Counted from the first letter of the stretch, positions 25,746-43,232 are shown. The stretch is DNA of 64,000 nt from Mycobacterium sp. GA-1199 (GCF_001500045.1 NZ_LQIX01000001.1:124001-188000), one strand, 5' to 3'. Numbers and translations are program-made. The notes: a model not told the origin generated them from the sequence alone.

Positions 25746-27668
25746 ATGGTCGACCGGTTTCTGATGTGGGTGAGAGCGGGTGTCGTGACCGCGGGACTGT
25801 CGGCCGCAGTGCTCGCCGGTGCGGGTGCGGCGATCGCCGACGACGGTTCGTCGTCGGATGGCGGCGGGTCCACGGCCTCGGAGTCGTCGAATTCAGGTGA
25901 GAGCGCAAAGAATTCGGTGGTCGGCGAGTCGTCGGTCGGGGCCGGTGGGCGGGCCTCGAACGCGAGCACCACCCGCACGACCGGCGACGCCCCGCGCACC
26001 CGCGTCGGCGCGAAGGCGCCCGACGAGACAAAGGATGCGAAGGGGTCCGAGGCCACGAAGAAGCCCGACCGAAGCGAGAAGCGGGAAAAGCCCGCTTCGA
26101 ACCCGACGGACACCGACGCCGCCACAGATCAGGCAAAGGACGAGGGGACTGCCGACGACGCCGTGGTCGAACAACCGGTGGTCGACGCCGTGGTCGAACA
26201 GCCCGTGACCCACGCCGAGGTGATCGAGGAGGTCGTCGCGAAGCCCCGTTCGGACCGTGACCACACGGTCCAGCAGACGGCGGCCCTGGTCTCTCCGAAC
26301 GCCCCCACGGTCACCTCGGAAAAGGACACCACCGGCCGAATGGAGCCAAACCGGGCCGAGCAGAAGGCCGCGCTCGTCGCGGAGACCGGCGACACCGTCG
26401 CCCCGTCCGCTCCCGAGCAACGGACGGCGGTCGTCCTCGAACAGCCCGTCGCCAGCGTCGTCGAGGACGCCGAGCAAGTCGGTGTGCGAGCGGTGGCCTT
26501 CGCGTCGGCGCCACCGGCGGTGACCACCGCGACCGCACCCCAAGTGCCCCTCATCCTGCGGGTGATCGGCACGATCGTGTTCGACCTGTACGCCGTCGCG
26601 ACCCGACTGCTGGGCGGCCCACCGATCCTGCCGCCCAACAGCACGGTCAGCGTGCGCTCGTCGACGCTGCGGATCGACTGCGCCTGTGCCGAAGGTGAAG
26701 GCAAGGAAGTGCCCGCGGACTGGTACATCCCCGAGACGGCGACCGGCGAGCCGCCCGAGCGCCTGATCTACCTGCAGCACGGCTTTCTGGCCAGCGCCCC
26801 GTGGTACAGCCACACCGCCGCCGCGTTGGCCGAGCGGACCCAGAGCATCGTGGTCGCACCGTCGATCAGCTCCAACTTCTTTGCCGTCGACGGATGCTGG
26901 CTCGGCGGGGCACCGATGCACGAGGCGATGGCGGGACTGTTCGACGACGGAAACACCGCGCTGGAGGACAGTGCGCGAGCCGCCGGGTACGCCGGGGACA
27001 TCCCCGACCGCGTCGTGCTGATGGGCCACTCGCTCGGCGGCGGCGCGGTGTCGGGGATGGCCGGCTACCTGGCCGACGACGAGCGCATCGACAGGCTGGC
27101 CGGGGTCGTGCTGCTCGACGGCGTGGCGCTGGGCGACCCGGCGCGGATGACGGAATCGCTGAGGAAGGTCCCCGTCGACATCCCGATCTACCAGCTCGCC
27201 GCACCGGTCTACATGTGGAACAACTTCGGCGCCGGCCTCGACGCTCTGGCCGCCGCGCGACCGACCGGGTTCATCGGCGTGACATTGGTCAACGGCTCAC
27301 ACGTCGACGCCATGCGCGGCGGCAATCCGCTCATCCAGTTCGCCCAGGAGTTGGTGGCCGGCTTCTCGCGGCCCGAGAACGCCGCCGCAGCGCAGATGCT
27401 GATGGTCGGCTGGGTCAACGACATGTTCGACCCCACGAGCGACCAGGGCGTCTACCTCGAGCGCGGCGAGCAGTTCAGCTTCGACACCCCGGCCGGGCAG
27501 GCCACCGTGGTCGCACTGCCCAATACGTTGACCAAGCCGTACCTGCTGAACTTCCTGAAGCCGTTCATGCCGTTGGCCGACGGGTTGTTCTCCATGGGCC
27601 CGGTGTGTGTGCGCGAATCGGTCGGCTCGGCCGGGTCCGGACACTGCAGCAACACGATCGCCGCCTGA
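25746..27668 (+). CDS. secreted alpha/beta hydrolase with long disordered N-terminal region
   Basis: A 640-residue exported protein. The signal peptide covers about residues 1-35 and ends in GAGAAIADD. Then about 230 residues of Ser/Glu/Lys/Val-rich low complexity follow, including the repeats VVEQPVVDAVVEQPV. A transmembrane-like helix (LILRVIGTIVFDLYAVATRLL) precedes the hydrolase domain, which has YLQHGFLASAPWY and the nucleophile elbow MGHSLGGGAVSG. Cys residues in RIDCACAEG, VDGCWLGG, GPVCVRES and GHCSNT could form disulphides. Substrate unknown; lipase or esterase is the family expectation. The ATG at 25746 has GGGAGAGG upstream. Confidence 0.8.
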   Translation: MVDRFLMWVRAGVVTAGLSAAVLAGAGAAIADDGSSSDGGGSTASESSNSGESAKNSVVGESSVGAGGRASNASTTRTTGDAPRTRVGAKAPDETKDAKGSEATKKPDRSEKREKPASNPTDTDAATDQAKDEGTADDAVVEQPVVDAVVEQPVTHAEVIEEVVAKPRSDRDHTVQQTAALVSPNAPTVTSEKDTTGRMEPNRAEQKAALVAETGDTVAPSAPEQRTAVVLEQPVASVVEDAEQVGVRAVAFASAPPAVTTATAPQVPLILRVIGTIVFDLYAVATRLLGGPPILPPNSTVSVRSSTLRIDCACAEGEGKEVPADWYIPETATGEPPERLIYLQHGFLASAPWYSHTAAALAERTQSIVVAPSISSNFFAVDGCWLGGAPMHEAMAGLFDDGNTALEDSARAAGYAGDIPDRVVLMGHSLGGGAVSGMAGYLADDERIDRLAGVVLLDGVALGDPARMTESLRKVPVDIPIYQLAAPVYMWNNFGAGLDALAAARPTGFIGVTLVNGSHVDAMRGGNPLIQFAQELVAGFSRPENAAAAQMLMVGWVNDMFDPTSDQGVYLERGEQFSFDTPAGQATVVALPNTLTKPYLLNFLKPFMPLADGLFSMGPVCVRESVGSAGSGHCSNTIAA

Positions 27669-31554
<3,886 letters not shown>

Positions 31555-31565
31555 TAGTTTTCTAG

Positions 31566-35546
<3,981 letters not shown>

Positions 35547-35560
35547 CAGTCCACGGAAAG

Positions 35561-35590
35561 GCCTCCGGGTTTCGACCCGGGGGCTTTTTC
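35561..35590 (+). terminator. rpoBC terminator
   Basis: GCCTCCGGGT (35561-35570) pairs with ACCCGGGGGC (35575-35584) around a TTCG loop and is followed by five T residues: a classical intrinsic terminator 14 nt past the rpoC stop. Confidence 0.9.
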
Positions 35591-35680
35591 GTGCCCCGAG
35601 GGTTGCGCCGAACGTGGGTTACCCGCACGTCCTGCGCGGGTTCTGCGTGACACGAGCCCACACTCGGCGGTGAGGATCTG

Positions 35681-36676
35681 ATGCTGGCGAACACCGCGTG
35701 GTTCCTGTTCGGACTGGGCGCGTTGATCGTCGGCGCCGAGGTCATGGTCCGCGGTGGCGCGGAAGTCGCTGTGCGACTGGGAATCAGCCCGATCGTCATC
35801 GGGCTGACCATCGTGTCGATCGGCACCAGCATGCCGGAACTGGCGGTCGGTGTGGTGGCCGCCGGGGAGGGCAGCGGCGCGCTGGCGGTCGGCAACATCG
35901 CGGGCACCAATGTGGTCAACGTCCTGCTCATCCTCGGTCTGAGCGCCGCGCTGGTGCCGTTGACATTGCAGTCGCGCACCATCCGTTTCGAACTTCCGAT
36001 CATGGCCGCTGCGGCGCTGCTGCTGTGGACGCTGGCGGCCGATGGTGTGCTGACGCGTCTGGACGGCGCCATCCTGGTCGGCTGCGCGTTCGTCTACACC
36101 GTCGCGGTGATCTGGTCTGCACGTCGCGAATCCCACGCTGTCGTCGAGGAATTCGCAGCCGAGCTGGTCGCTGAGTACGCCACCGAAGAGGTGGGCGCGG
36201 TGGCCACCAAGGGGCATCGCACCTCGATCAACGTCGCGATGACGCTGGGCGGTATCGCCGTCGTCGTGCTGGGCGCCGACTGGCTTGTCGACGGTGCGGT
36301 CGGCATGGCTAGACAGTTCGGGGTGTCCGACGCGCTGATCGGTCTGACCATCGTCGCGATCGGCACCTCGGCGCCGGAGTTGGTGACCACCATCATCTCC
36401 ACCATCCGCGGCGACCGCGACATCGCGATCGGCAACCTGATCGGCAGCAGCATCTACAACATTCTGCTCATCCTCGGCGTGACCTGTTTGGTGCCGGCTC
36501 AGGGACTGAACCTGCCGTCCGGCCTGGTGACGATCGACCTGCCGGTCATGGTGGCGGTCGCGTTGCTCTGTATCCCGATCTTCATCTCGGGTCGGCGCGT
36601 CACCCGCGTCGAAGGCGCGCTGATGGTTGCGGCCTATGCGGCGTACCTGATCTTGCTGCTGACCGTCCGGACCTGA
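35681..36676 (+). CDS. calcium/sodium antiporter family protein (CaCA, YrbG-like)
   Basis: A 331-residue membrane protein with about ten helices and the two alpha-repeats of the CaCA superfamily: IGTSMPELAVG plus GNIAGTNVVNVLLILG in the first half, and IGTSAPELVTT plus GNLIGSSIYNILLILG in the second. The acidic cytoplasmic loop between halves (residues about 150-185) is typical. It exchanges Ca2+ or another cation for Na+ or H+. GAGGA precedes the ATG. It replaces the ceramidase gene that follows rpoC in M. tuberculosis. Its 3' end overlaps the convergent YihY gene by 77 nt. Confidence 0.87.
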   Translation: MLANTAWFLFGLGALIVGAEVMVRGGAEVAVRLGISPIVIGLTIVSIGTSMPELAVGVVAAGEGSGALAVGNIAGTNVVNVLLILGLSAALVPLTLQSRTIRFELPIMAAAALLLWTLAADGVLTRLDGAILVGCAFVYTVAVIWSARRESHAVVEEFAAELVAEYATEEVGAVATKGHRTSINVAMTLGGIAVVVLGADWLVDGAVGMARQFGVSDALIGLTIVAIGTSAPELVTTIISTIRGDRDIAIGNLIGSSIYNILLILGVTCLVPAQGLNLPSGLVTIDLPVMVAVALLCIPIFISGRRVTRVEGALMVAAYAAYLILLLTVRT

Positions 36677-37700
36677 CGGAACGTGTAGGCGGGGTGGGGA
36701 GGTGCTCGCTGGCGCGTCGACGTCGGCGCACTCGCCACGGATACTTCTCATGCGGCCACATCTTTTCGATCTCGGCGTTGAACTCCGCACCCAGCAGCAC
36801 CGCGAAGGCCGTGATGTAAAGCCACCCGACGACGGCGATCGGCACGGCGAGCTGGCTGTACACGGCGTCGTCACGCGCGCTGACCGACAGATAGGCGCGC
36901 AGCCCCGCCGATGCCACCAACCACAGCACCATCGCCAACACCGCCCCCGGAATGTCGCGGCGCCAAGGCAGTCGCCAGGGCACACCCAGGTGATACAGCG
37001 TGACCAATCCGACCAGGATCAGCAGCGCCAACCCGGGCCAGAACAGCAGATCCAGTGCGCGCAAGGTGCTTTCGGTCAACGGGTCGGGCGTCACCCACGC
37101 CACCAGGTCGGGCCCGAGGACGAGCGGCGGCAGAATCGCCACGGCACCGAGGAGTCCGCCCGCGGTCAGTCCCAACGCCAGCAGCCGTCGTCGCCAGGCA
37201 GGCCGGGGCTCGACACCGTAGGCGATGGTGATTGTCTCCAGGTACCGGTTCACCGCCCGCGAACCCGACCACAGGCTGAGCACGATTCCGATGGAGACCA
37301 CGCTTCCACGCGATTGCGTGAGCCCGGCCTCGACCATGCGACGGTATGACTCGAAGGTCCGCTCGGCAAGGAAGGAGCTGGGCACCTCGAGCAGCAGCCG
37401 ATGCAGTCGCGCCGTGCCTTCAGGGCCGAGCGCTTCGGCGATGAAACCGAGCGAGCCGAGCACGGCGATCAGGAGCGACGGCAGCGAGATCAAGGAGAAC
37501 AGCGCGACCTCGGCCGCCAGACCGGGGACGCGGTCTCGAAGCGTGTCGTTGACGGTTCGGACGATCAGCCGGCCCGCCTGCCGCACCGGCCGGGGCGCAC
37601 GAGACAACATCGAAAGGGCGCGTCGTTGCAGAGTCGAACGGGCGGAGGCGACGGCGTCGGACAACGACGAGAACGGAGACGGGTCGCTTCCAGGTCCCAC
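36600..37700 (-). CDS. YihY/BrkB-family membrane protein
   Basis: A 366-residue inner-membrane protein of the YihY/virulence factor BrkB family with about six hydrophobic helices (for example [20 protein letters not shown] and [20 protein letters not shown]). The last motif, [12 protein letters not shown], is the family signature near the usual C-terminus. After it comes a tail of about 50 Arg/Ser/Pro-rich residues, the last 26 encoded on the strand opposite the end of the antiporter gene; this tail looks like read-through rather than a domain. Function unknown. Confidence 0.8.
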   Translation of the reverse strand: MGPGSDPSPFSSLSDAVASARSTLQRRALSMLSRAPRPVRQAGRLIVRTVNDTLRDRVPGLAAEVALFSLISLPSLLIAVLGSLGFIAEALGPEGTARLHRLLLEVPSSFLAERTFESYRRMVEAGLTQSRGSVVSIGIVLSLWSGSRAVNRYLETITIAYGVEPRPAWRRRLLALGLTAGGLLGAVAILPPLVLGPDLVAWVTPDPLTESTLRALDLLFWPGLALLILVGLVTLYHLGVPWRLPWRRDIPGAVLAMVLWLVASAGLRAYLSVSARDDAVYSQLAVPIAVVGWLYITAFAVLLGAEFNAEIEKMWPHEKYPWRVRRRRRASEHLPTPPTRSVRSGRSAARSGTPHRPQPSARLRRG

Positions 37701-37750
37701 GCTCCGAGCCTAGGCGGCGCACTCGCGCATGCGGCCCCGGTGCGGTGGCC

Positions 37751-37780
37751 ATGTCGGCGGCCCTGCCTAGACTGGGCGTC
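37751..37780 (+). promoter_or_regulatory. leaderless PafBC-type damage promoter of endonuclease IV
   Basis: ATGTCGGCG (37751-37759), exactly 8 nt, then TAGACT (37768-37773), then 7 nt to the GTG. This closely follows the RecA-independent damage promoter pattern TTGTCRGTG, N8, TANNNT, and implies a leaderless mRNA. Confidence 0.6.
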
Positions 37781-38536
37781 GTGCTGATCGGTTCGCACGT
37801 CCACGGAGACGACCCCCTGGCCGCCGCGGAGGCAGACGGCGCCGACGTGGTGCAGTTCTTCCTCGGCAATCCGCAGAGCTGGAAGAAACCCAAACCGCGC
37901 GAGGACGCCGATGTACTCAAAGCTTCGAGCGTCCCGCTGTACGTGCATGCCCCGTATCTGATCAATGTCGCATCGGCCAACAACCGGGTGCGAATCCCGT
38001 CGCGCAAGATCCTGCAGGACACCTGTGACGCCGCGTCGGAGATCAACGCGACGGCGGTCATCGTGCACGGTGGGCACGCCGACGACAAGGACTGGGAAGC
38101 CGGCTTCGAACGCTGGGTCAAGGCGCTGGACTACCTCGAAACCGATGTGCCCGTCTACCTGGAGAACACCGCGGGCGGCGACCACGCGATGGCGCGCCAC
38201 TTCGACGTCATCGCCCGGTTGTGGGAGCACATCGGCGACAAGGGCATCGGCTTCTGCCTGGACACCTGCCACGCGTGGGCCGCGGGGGAGAAGCTGATCG
38301 ACGCCGTCGACCGGATCAAGGCCATCACCGGGCGCATCGACCTGGTGCACTGCAACGACTCACGCGACGCCGCCGGTTCGGGCGCCGACCGGCACGCCAA
38401 CTTCGGCACCGGCCAGATCGATCCTCAGCTGCTGGTCGCGGTGGTGCAGGCCGCCGGCGCACCCGTCATCTGCGAAACCGCCGACGAGGGCCGCAAAGAC
38501 GACATCGCCTTCCTGCGCGAGCACATCACGACCTGA
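37781..38536 (+). CDS. end: deoxyribonuclease IV (AP endonuclease, Nfo type)
   Basis: A 251-residue TIM-barrel, trinuclear-zinc AP endonuclease that cuts abasic sites in base excision repair; orthologue of Rv0670 (End). Motifs: [13 protein letters not shown] at the start, [55 protein letters not shown] and ICETAD supply the zinc ligands. The GTG at 37781 is chosen over the frame-extending TTG/ATG codons upstream because it fits the family length and a -10 element lies 7 nt before it. The promoter suggests induction by DNA damage through PafBC. Confidence 0.93.
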   Translation: MLIGSHVHGDDPLAAAEADGADVVQFFLGNPQSWKKPKPREDADVLKASSVPLYVHAPYLINVASANNRVRIPSRKILQDTCDAASEINATAVIVHGGHADDKDWEAGFERWVKALDYLETDVPVYLENTAGGDHAMARHFDVIARLWEHIGDKGIGFCLDTCHAWAAGEKLIDAVDRIKAITGRIDLVHCNDSRDAAGSGADRHANFGTGQIDPQLLVAVVQAAGAPVICETADEGRKDDIAFLREHITT

Positions 38537-38591
38537 TAACCGAACCGCGGTCGAACGGTCGGCAACTGTGGGGTGAACTAGATTCAACGGA

Positions 38592-39821
38592 GTGTCTGCG
38601 GTCGGCGAGTCGTCAGTTGCGTCGCAGCGCTCCCCCGAAGAAGCCCGGACGCGGGAACGCCGGCTCATGTACGTGCGCCGGACCGCCGTCGCGATATGGG
38701 CTGTGGTCATCGTGTTTCGCACGGTCACCGAAGGTTTTGCGTTCAACCGCGAGCTCGTGCTGCTCTACATCGCCACCGGTCTGCTGGCCGCGAGCATCGG
38801 TCAGGTCCGCCGCATGCTCTACGTCATCCGCGACTGGCTTCCTTTTGCGTTGATACTGATCGCCTACGACCTGAGCCGTGGCGCCGCCGACATGATCGGG
38901 CGACCGACGCTGTGGGAGTGGCCCGTCGAGGCCGATCGTTGGCTCTTCTTCGGCACCGTGCCGACCGTGTGGCTTCAGGAGCAGCTCAAACAGGGACATC
39001 CTCCGTGGTGGGAAGTGGTCTTGAGCTGCGTCTACATGTCGTTTTTCATCCTGCCGTACGTGGTGGCCGCGGTGCTGTGGCTGCGTGACCGCGCGGAGTG
39101 GAAGGCGTTCGTGCGTCTGTTCGTCGGCTTGAACTTCACGGGCTTGGTCATCTACGCCCTGGTGCCTGCCGCGCCGCCGTGGGCCGCGGCTCGCTGCACC
39201 CCGGCCGACGTCGAAGGCGGACCGGCCTACGCGCGCTGCATGTTCCGCTCGGCGCGCGGAGTTCCCGACGGTGGTGTGCTCGGGGCGATGCAATCCAGCC
39301 AGGACGGGGCGAACCCGTGGATCGAGCGAATCGTCGGCCGCGGCTGGGGCAACCTGAACATGCACACCGCCAGCGCACTGCTCGATGCGGGTCAGGCCAG
39401 TGTCAACCTGGTGGCGGCGATACCGTCCCTGCACGCCGGCATGACCGCGGCGATCGCGGCCTTCCTCTGGCGTCGCGTGCACAAAGCGTGGCGTCCACTG
39501 CTCGTGGCCTATGTGCTCCTGATGGCCTTCACGCTGGTGTACACCGCCGAGCACTACGTCATCGACATCCTGCTCGGCTGGGCGCTGGCGGCCGCAGTCA
39601 TCGTCGTTCTCCACCGCTACGAGGGGTGGTGTCGCGCGAGGGCGTCGCGCTCGGCGGACCGCTCGGGCGAGATGGTTCCGCTCTACGACCGGCGGGACGA
39701 TCCCGCGGTGGCGGCCGAGCCGAATCCGACCGTTGAATACCAGCCTGTCGCCGAGCCGGAACCCGTTGACGAACCTGAGCCGCGCCGGCGAGACGTCGTC
39801 GCTGAAGTAGAGAGCCGCTGA
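38592..39821 (+). CDS. PAP2-family membrane phosphatase / inositolphosphotransferase-like
   Basis: A 409-residue protein with about six transmembrane helices. The PAP2 motifs are NLVAAIPSLHAGMTAAIAAF and VYTAEHYVIDILLGW with the catalytic histidines. The family dephosphorylates or transfers lipid phosphates; bacterial relatives with this layout resemble inositol phosphorylceramide/AUR1-type synthases, so envelope phospholipid metabolism is likely. The C-terminal 70 residues are Pro/Glu-rich and disordered. The GTG start at 38592 is 7 nt after TAGATT (38579-38584), a leaderless arrangement. Confidence 0.78.
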   Translation: MSAVGESSVASQRSPEEARTRERRLMYVRRTAVAIWAVVIVFRTVTEGFAFNRELVLLYIATGLLAASIGQVRRMLYVIRDWLPFALILIAYDLSRGAADMIGRPTLWEWPVEADRWLFFGTVPTVWLQEQLKQGHPPWWEVVLSCVYMSFFILPYVVAAVLWLRDRAEWKAFVRLFVGLNFTGLVIYALVPAAPPWAAARCTPADVEGGPAYARCMFRSARGVPDGGVLGAMQSSQDGANPWIERIVGRGWGNLNMHTASALLDAGQASVNLVAAIPSLHAGMTAAIAAFLWRRVHKAWRPLLVAYVLLMAFTLVYTAEHYVIDILLGWALAAAVIVVLHRYEGWCRARASRSADRSGEMVPLYDRRDDPAVAAEPNPTVEYQPVAEPEPVDEPEPRRRDVVAEVESR

Positions 39822-39883
39822 CCCACTCCGCGCCGTTGTTACGACTGTTGTGCAGCTGTTCGTGAAAGTGTAATAGTGGTCGC

Positions 39884-41539
39884 ATGGCCGATACGCATGT
39901 CGTCACCAACCAGGTCCCGCCGCTGGAGGACTACAACCCGTCGACCTCGCCCGTACTCACCGAGGCGCTGATCCGCGAGGGCGGTGAATGGGGCCTCGAC
40001 GAGGTCACCGAGCTGGGGGCGCTGTCGGGTTCGCGGCAGGCCCAGCGATGGGGTGAGTTGGCCGACCGCAACCGGCCGATCCTGCGCACCCACGACCGCT
40101 ACGGCCACCGCGTCGACGAGGTCGAGTACGACCCCGCCTACCACGCGCTGATGACGGTGGCCGTCAAGCACGGCCTGCATGCTGCGCCGTGGGCTGACGA
40201 CCGGCCCGGCGCCCACGTCGTGCGCGCCGCGAAGACCTCGGTGTGGACCCCCGAACCCGGTCACATGTGTCCGATCTCGATGACCTACGCCGTGGTGCCG
40301 GCACTGCGGCACAACCCCGAACTGGCGGCGGTGTACGAGCCGCTGCTGGTCAGTCGCGAGTACGACCCCGAGCTGAAGGTGCCCACCAGCAAGGCCGGCA
40401 TCACCGCAGGCATGTCGATGACCGAGAAGCAGGGCGGGTCCGATGTGCGCGCGGGCACGACCGAGGCGACCCCCAACGGCGACGGCAGTTACTCACTGCG
40501 CGGCCACAAGTGGTTCACCTCGGCGCCGATGTGCGACATCTTCCTGGTGCTCGCGCAGGCGCCCGGCGGGCTGTCGTGTTTCCTGCTGCCGCGAGTTCTG
40601 CCCGACGGCAGCCGCAACCGAATGTTCCTGCAGCGGCTGAAGGACAAGCTCGGCAACCACGCCAACGCGTCGTCTGAGGTGGAATACGACGGCGCCGTCG
40701 CGTGGCTCGTCGGCGAAGAAGGCCGCGGCGTCCCGACCATCATCGAGATGGTCAACTTGACACGGTTGGACTGCACACTCGGCAGTGCGACCAGCATGCG
40801 CAACGGGCTCGCCCGCGCCATCCATCACACCCAGCACCGAAAGGCGTTCGGCGAGTATCTGATCGATCAGCCGCTGATGCGCAACGTGCTGGCCGATCTC
40901 GCGGTCGAGGCCGAGGCGGCCACGATCCTCGCTATGCGCATGGCCGGCGCGACCGATGCTGCGGTGCGCGGCGACACCCGCGAGACCCTGCTGCGGCGCA
41001 TCGGCCTGGCGGCCGGTAAGTACTGGGTGTGCAAACGCGCCACCCCGCACGCGGCCGAGGCGATGGAGTGCCTGGGCGGCAACGGCTACGTCGAGGAATC
41101 GGGCATGCCGCGGCTGTACCGGGAAGCGCCGCTGATGGGCATCTGGGAGGGGTCGGGCAACGTCAGCGCATTGGACACGTTGCGGGCCATGGCGACTCGC
41201 CCCGAGTGCGTCGACGTGCTGTTCGACGAACTCGCTCGGACTGCGGGTGTAGATGCGCGACTGGATGCGTTTGTGGGCGCGTTGCGGCCCGCCCTGGGTG
41301 ACCTCGAGACCATCCGGTACCGCGCCCGCAAGGTCGCCGAGGACATCAGCCTCGCGCTGCAGGGTTCGCTGTTGGTGCGCCACGGGCATCCCGCCGTCGC
41401 CGAGGCGTTCCTGGCCACCCGCATGGGCGGCGCCTGGGGCGGCGCGTTCGGAACCCTGCCCACCGGACTCGATCTCGCGCCGATCATCGAACGCGCGTTG
41501 GTCAAGGCTCCGGACGCGGGCAGGACCGACAACGGATGA
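39884..41539 (+). CDS. fadE8: acyl-CoA dehydrogenase FadE8 (AidB-like)
   Basis: A 551-residue flavoprotein of the acyl-CoA dehydrogenase superfamily, AidB subgroup (longer than classical enzymes). Blocks: GMSMTEKQGGSDVRAGTTEA, GHKWFTSAPMCD, DKLGNHANASSEVEYDGA, and ECLGGNGYVEESGMPRLYREAP with WEGSGNV near the end. In E. coli AidB is part of the alkylation response; FadE8 is the mycobacterial orthologue by position (Rv0672). TAATAG (39871-39876) ends 7 nt before the ATG, so the transcript is probably leaderless. It overlaps echA4 by an ATGA. Confidence 0.9.
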   Translation: MADTHVVTNQVPPLEDYNPSTSPVLTEALIREGGEWGLDEVTELGALSGSRQAQRWGELADRNRPILRTHDRYGHRVDEVEYDPAYHALMTVAVKHGLHAAPWADDRPGAHVVRAAKTSVWTPEPGHMCPISMTYAVVPALRHNPELAAVYEPLLVSREYDPELKVPTSKAGITAGMSMTEKQGGSDVRAGTTEATPNGDGSYSLRGHKWFTSAPMCDIFLVLAQAPGGLSCFLLPRVLPDGSRNRMFLQRLKDKLGNHANASSEVEYDGAVAWLVGEEGRGVPTIIEMVNLTRLDCTLGSATSMRNGLARAIHHTQHRKAFGEYLIDQPLMRNVLADLAVEAEAATILAMRMAGATDAAVRGDTRETLLRRIGLAAGKYWVCKRATPHAAEAMECLGGNGYVEESGMPRLYREAPLMGIWEGSGNVSALDTLRAMATRPECVDVLFDELARTAGVDARLDAFVGALRPALGDLETIRYRARKVAEDISLALQGSLLVRHGHPAVAEAFLATRMGGAWGGAFGTLPTGLDLAPIIERALVKAPDAGRTDNG

Positions 41540-42474
41540 CCCACGCGATCAGGCCGGTCGACTTCGACAACCTCACAACGATGACCTACGAGGTCACCGA
41601 CCGGGTTGCCCGCATCACGTTCAACCGGCCGGAGAAGGGCAACGCCATCGTCGCGGACACGCCGCTGGAATTGTCCGCGCTCGTCGAACGTGCCGACCTC
41701 GACCCGAACGTGCACGTGATCCTGGTTTCCGGTCGGGGCGAAGGTTTCTGCGCCGGATTCGATCTGTCCGCCTATGCCGAGGGATCGTCATCGGCCGGTG
41801 GCGGTAGCCCCTATCGCGACACCGTGCTGTCGGGCAGAACGCAGGCTGTCAACCACCTGCCGAATCAGCCATGGGATCCGATGATCGACTACCAAATGAT
41901 GAGCCGGTTCGTCCGCGGCTTCTCCAGCCTGATGCACTGCGACAAGCCGACAGTGGTGAAGATCCACGGCTACTGCGTGGCCGGCGGCACCGACATCGCG
42001 CTGCATGCCGATCAGGTGATCGCCGCGTCGGACGCCAAGATCGGCTACCCGCCGACCCGCGTGTGGGGGGTGCCCGCCGCCGGGATGTGGGCACACCGCC
42101 TCGGCGATCAGCGTGCCAAACGCCTTCTGCTGACCGGTGATTCGATCACCGGCGCACAGGCCGCCGAGTGGGGTCTGGCGGTCGAGGCGCCGTCACCCGA
42201 AGACCTGGACGCGCGCACGGAACGGTTGGTGGAGCGGATCGCCCGCGTGCCGGTCAACCAGCTGATCATGGTCAAGCTCGCGATGAACTCCGCGCTGTAT
42301 TCACAGGGGACGGCCAACAGCGCGATGGTCTCGACCGTGTTCGACGGCATCGCCCGCCACACACCCGAGGGGCACGCATTCGTCGCGCAGTCGCGCGAAC
42401 ACGGATTCCGGGAAGCGGTCCGCCAACGTGACGAACCGTTCGGCGATCACGGCCGCAGGGCGTCCGAGGTCTGA
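41536..42474 (+). CDS. echA4: enoyl-CoA hydratase/isomerase EchA4
   Basis: A 312-residue crotonase-fold protein, longer than the usual 260. The first block RITFNRPEKGNAI and the oxyanion block GEGFCAGFDLSAY are present; the second glycine-rich block is VKIHGYCVAGGTDIALHAD. An insertion of about 30 residues (SSSAGGGSPYRDTV, then NHLPNQPWDP) follows the first block. It shares ATGA/TGATG overlaps with fadE8 and the PaaX-like gene, so all four genes form one coupled fatty-acid catabolic operon. Confidence 0.9.
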   Translation: MTHAIRPVDFDNLTTMTYEVTDRVARITFNRPEKGNAIVADTPLELSALVERADLDPNVHVILVSGRGEGFCAGFDLSAYAEGSSSAGGGSPYRDTVLSGRTQAVNHLPNQPWDPMIDYQMMSRFVRGFSSLMHCDKPTVVKIHGYCVAGGTDIALHADQVIAASDAKIGYPPTRVWGVPAAGMWAHRLGDQRAKRLLLTGDSITGAQAAEWGLAVEAPSPEDLDARTERLVERIARVPVNQLIMVKLAMNSALYSQGTANSAMVSTVFDGIARHTPEGHAFVAQSREHGFREAVRQRDEPFGDHGRRASEV

Positions 42475-43232
42475 TGCCGAAGTCGCTGTCTCGGATGACG
42501 GCCCGTTCCGTCGTGCTGAGCGTCCTGCTCGGGGCGCACCCGGCGTGGGCCACCGCGAGCGAACTGGTCAAGCTCACAGCCGATTTCGGCCTCAGGGAGT
42601 CGACGGTGCGGGTCGCTCTGACCCGGATGGTCGGCGCCGGTGACCTGGTTCGTTCCGAGGACGGCTACCGGTTGTCCGACCGCCTGCTGGCACGGCAGCG
42701 ACGGCAGGACGAGGCCATCAATCCCCGGCTGCGGCCGTGGCGGGGCGACTGGACCACGGTGGTGATCACCAGCGTCGGCTCCGACCCCCGCTCGCGAGCC
42801 GGGATGCGAAACATATTGCAGAACAACCGGTTCGCCGAACTGCGCGAGGGGGTGTGGCTTCGGCCGGACAATCTGGAAACGGCGCTGCCATCCGAGGTAT
42901 TGCGTCGCGTGCGGGTGTTGGTTTCCCGTGACGCTGAACCCGCCTCGTTGGTCTCCCTGCTGTGGGACCTGTCGGCGTGGGCGCGGGAGGGAGGGTTGTT
43001 GCTCGACGAAATCGGTTCGGCGCCAGACGTTCCCGATCGATTCGTCGCAGCGGCCGCCATCGTGCGCCACCTGCTCACCGATCCGGTGCTGCCGGAGGAA
43101 CTGCTGCCCGACGACTGGCCGGGCACTGCGCTTCGCCAGGCCTACAACGACTTCGCCGCGGAGTTGTCTGCGCGGCGCGACAGCACCGGATTGTCGCAAA
43201 CGCGACGTGACCAATTGATGGAGGCGAGATGA
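42474..43232 (+). CDS. PaaX-like transcriptional regulator (Rv0674-type)
   Basis: A 252-residue regulator of the PaaX family. The N-terminal winged helix is SRMTARSVVLSVLLGAHP, then FGLRESTVRVALTRMVGAGDL and YRLSDRLLARQRRQDEA, followed by the central WTTVVITSVGSDPR domain typical of PaaX. Family members repress acyl-CoA catabolic genes and are released by aryl- or acyl-CoA. Its place inside the echA4-echA5 operon suggests it regulates this operon. The ATG overlaps the echA4 stop (TGATG). Confidence 0.83.
   Translation: MPKSLSRMTARSVVLSVLLGAHPAWATASELVKLTADFGLRESTVRVALTRMVGAGDLVRSEDGYRLSDRLLARQRRQDEAINPRLRPWRGDWTTVVITSVGSDPRSRAGMRNILQNNRFAELREGVWLRPDNLETALPSEVLRRVRVLVSRDAEPASLVSLLWDLSAWAREGGLLLDEIGSAPDVPDRFVAAAAIVRHLLTDPVLPEELLPDDWPGTALRQAYNDFAAELSARRDSTGLSQTRRDQLMEAR

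Noticed and set aside
22223..26125. 1300-codon open frame on the minus strand opposite mceG and the molybdopterin gene
   Set aside because: It is antisense to two well-supported genes, with no recognisable domain and composition typical of GC-rich shadow frames.
26300..27029. Antisense frames across the low-complexity linker of the hydrolase gene
   Set aside because: They follow the biased composition of the linker and have no start signals or homologous pattern.
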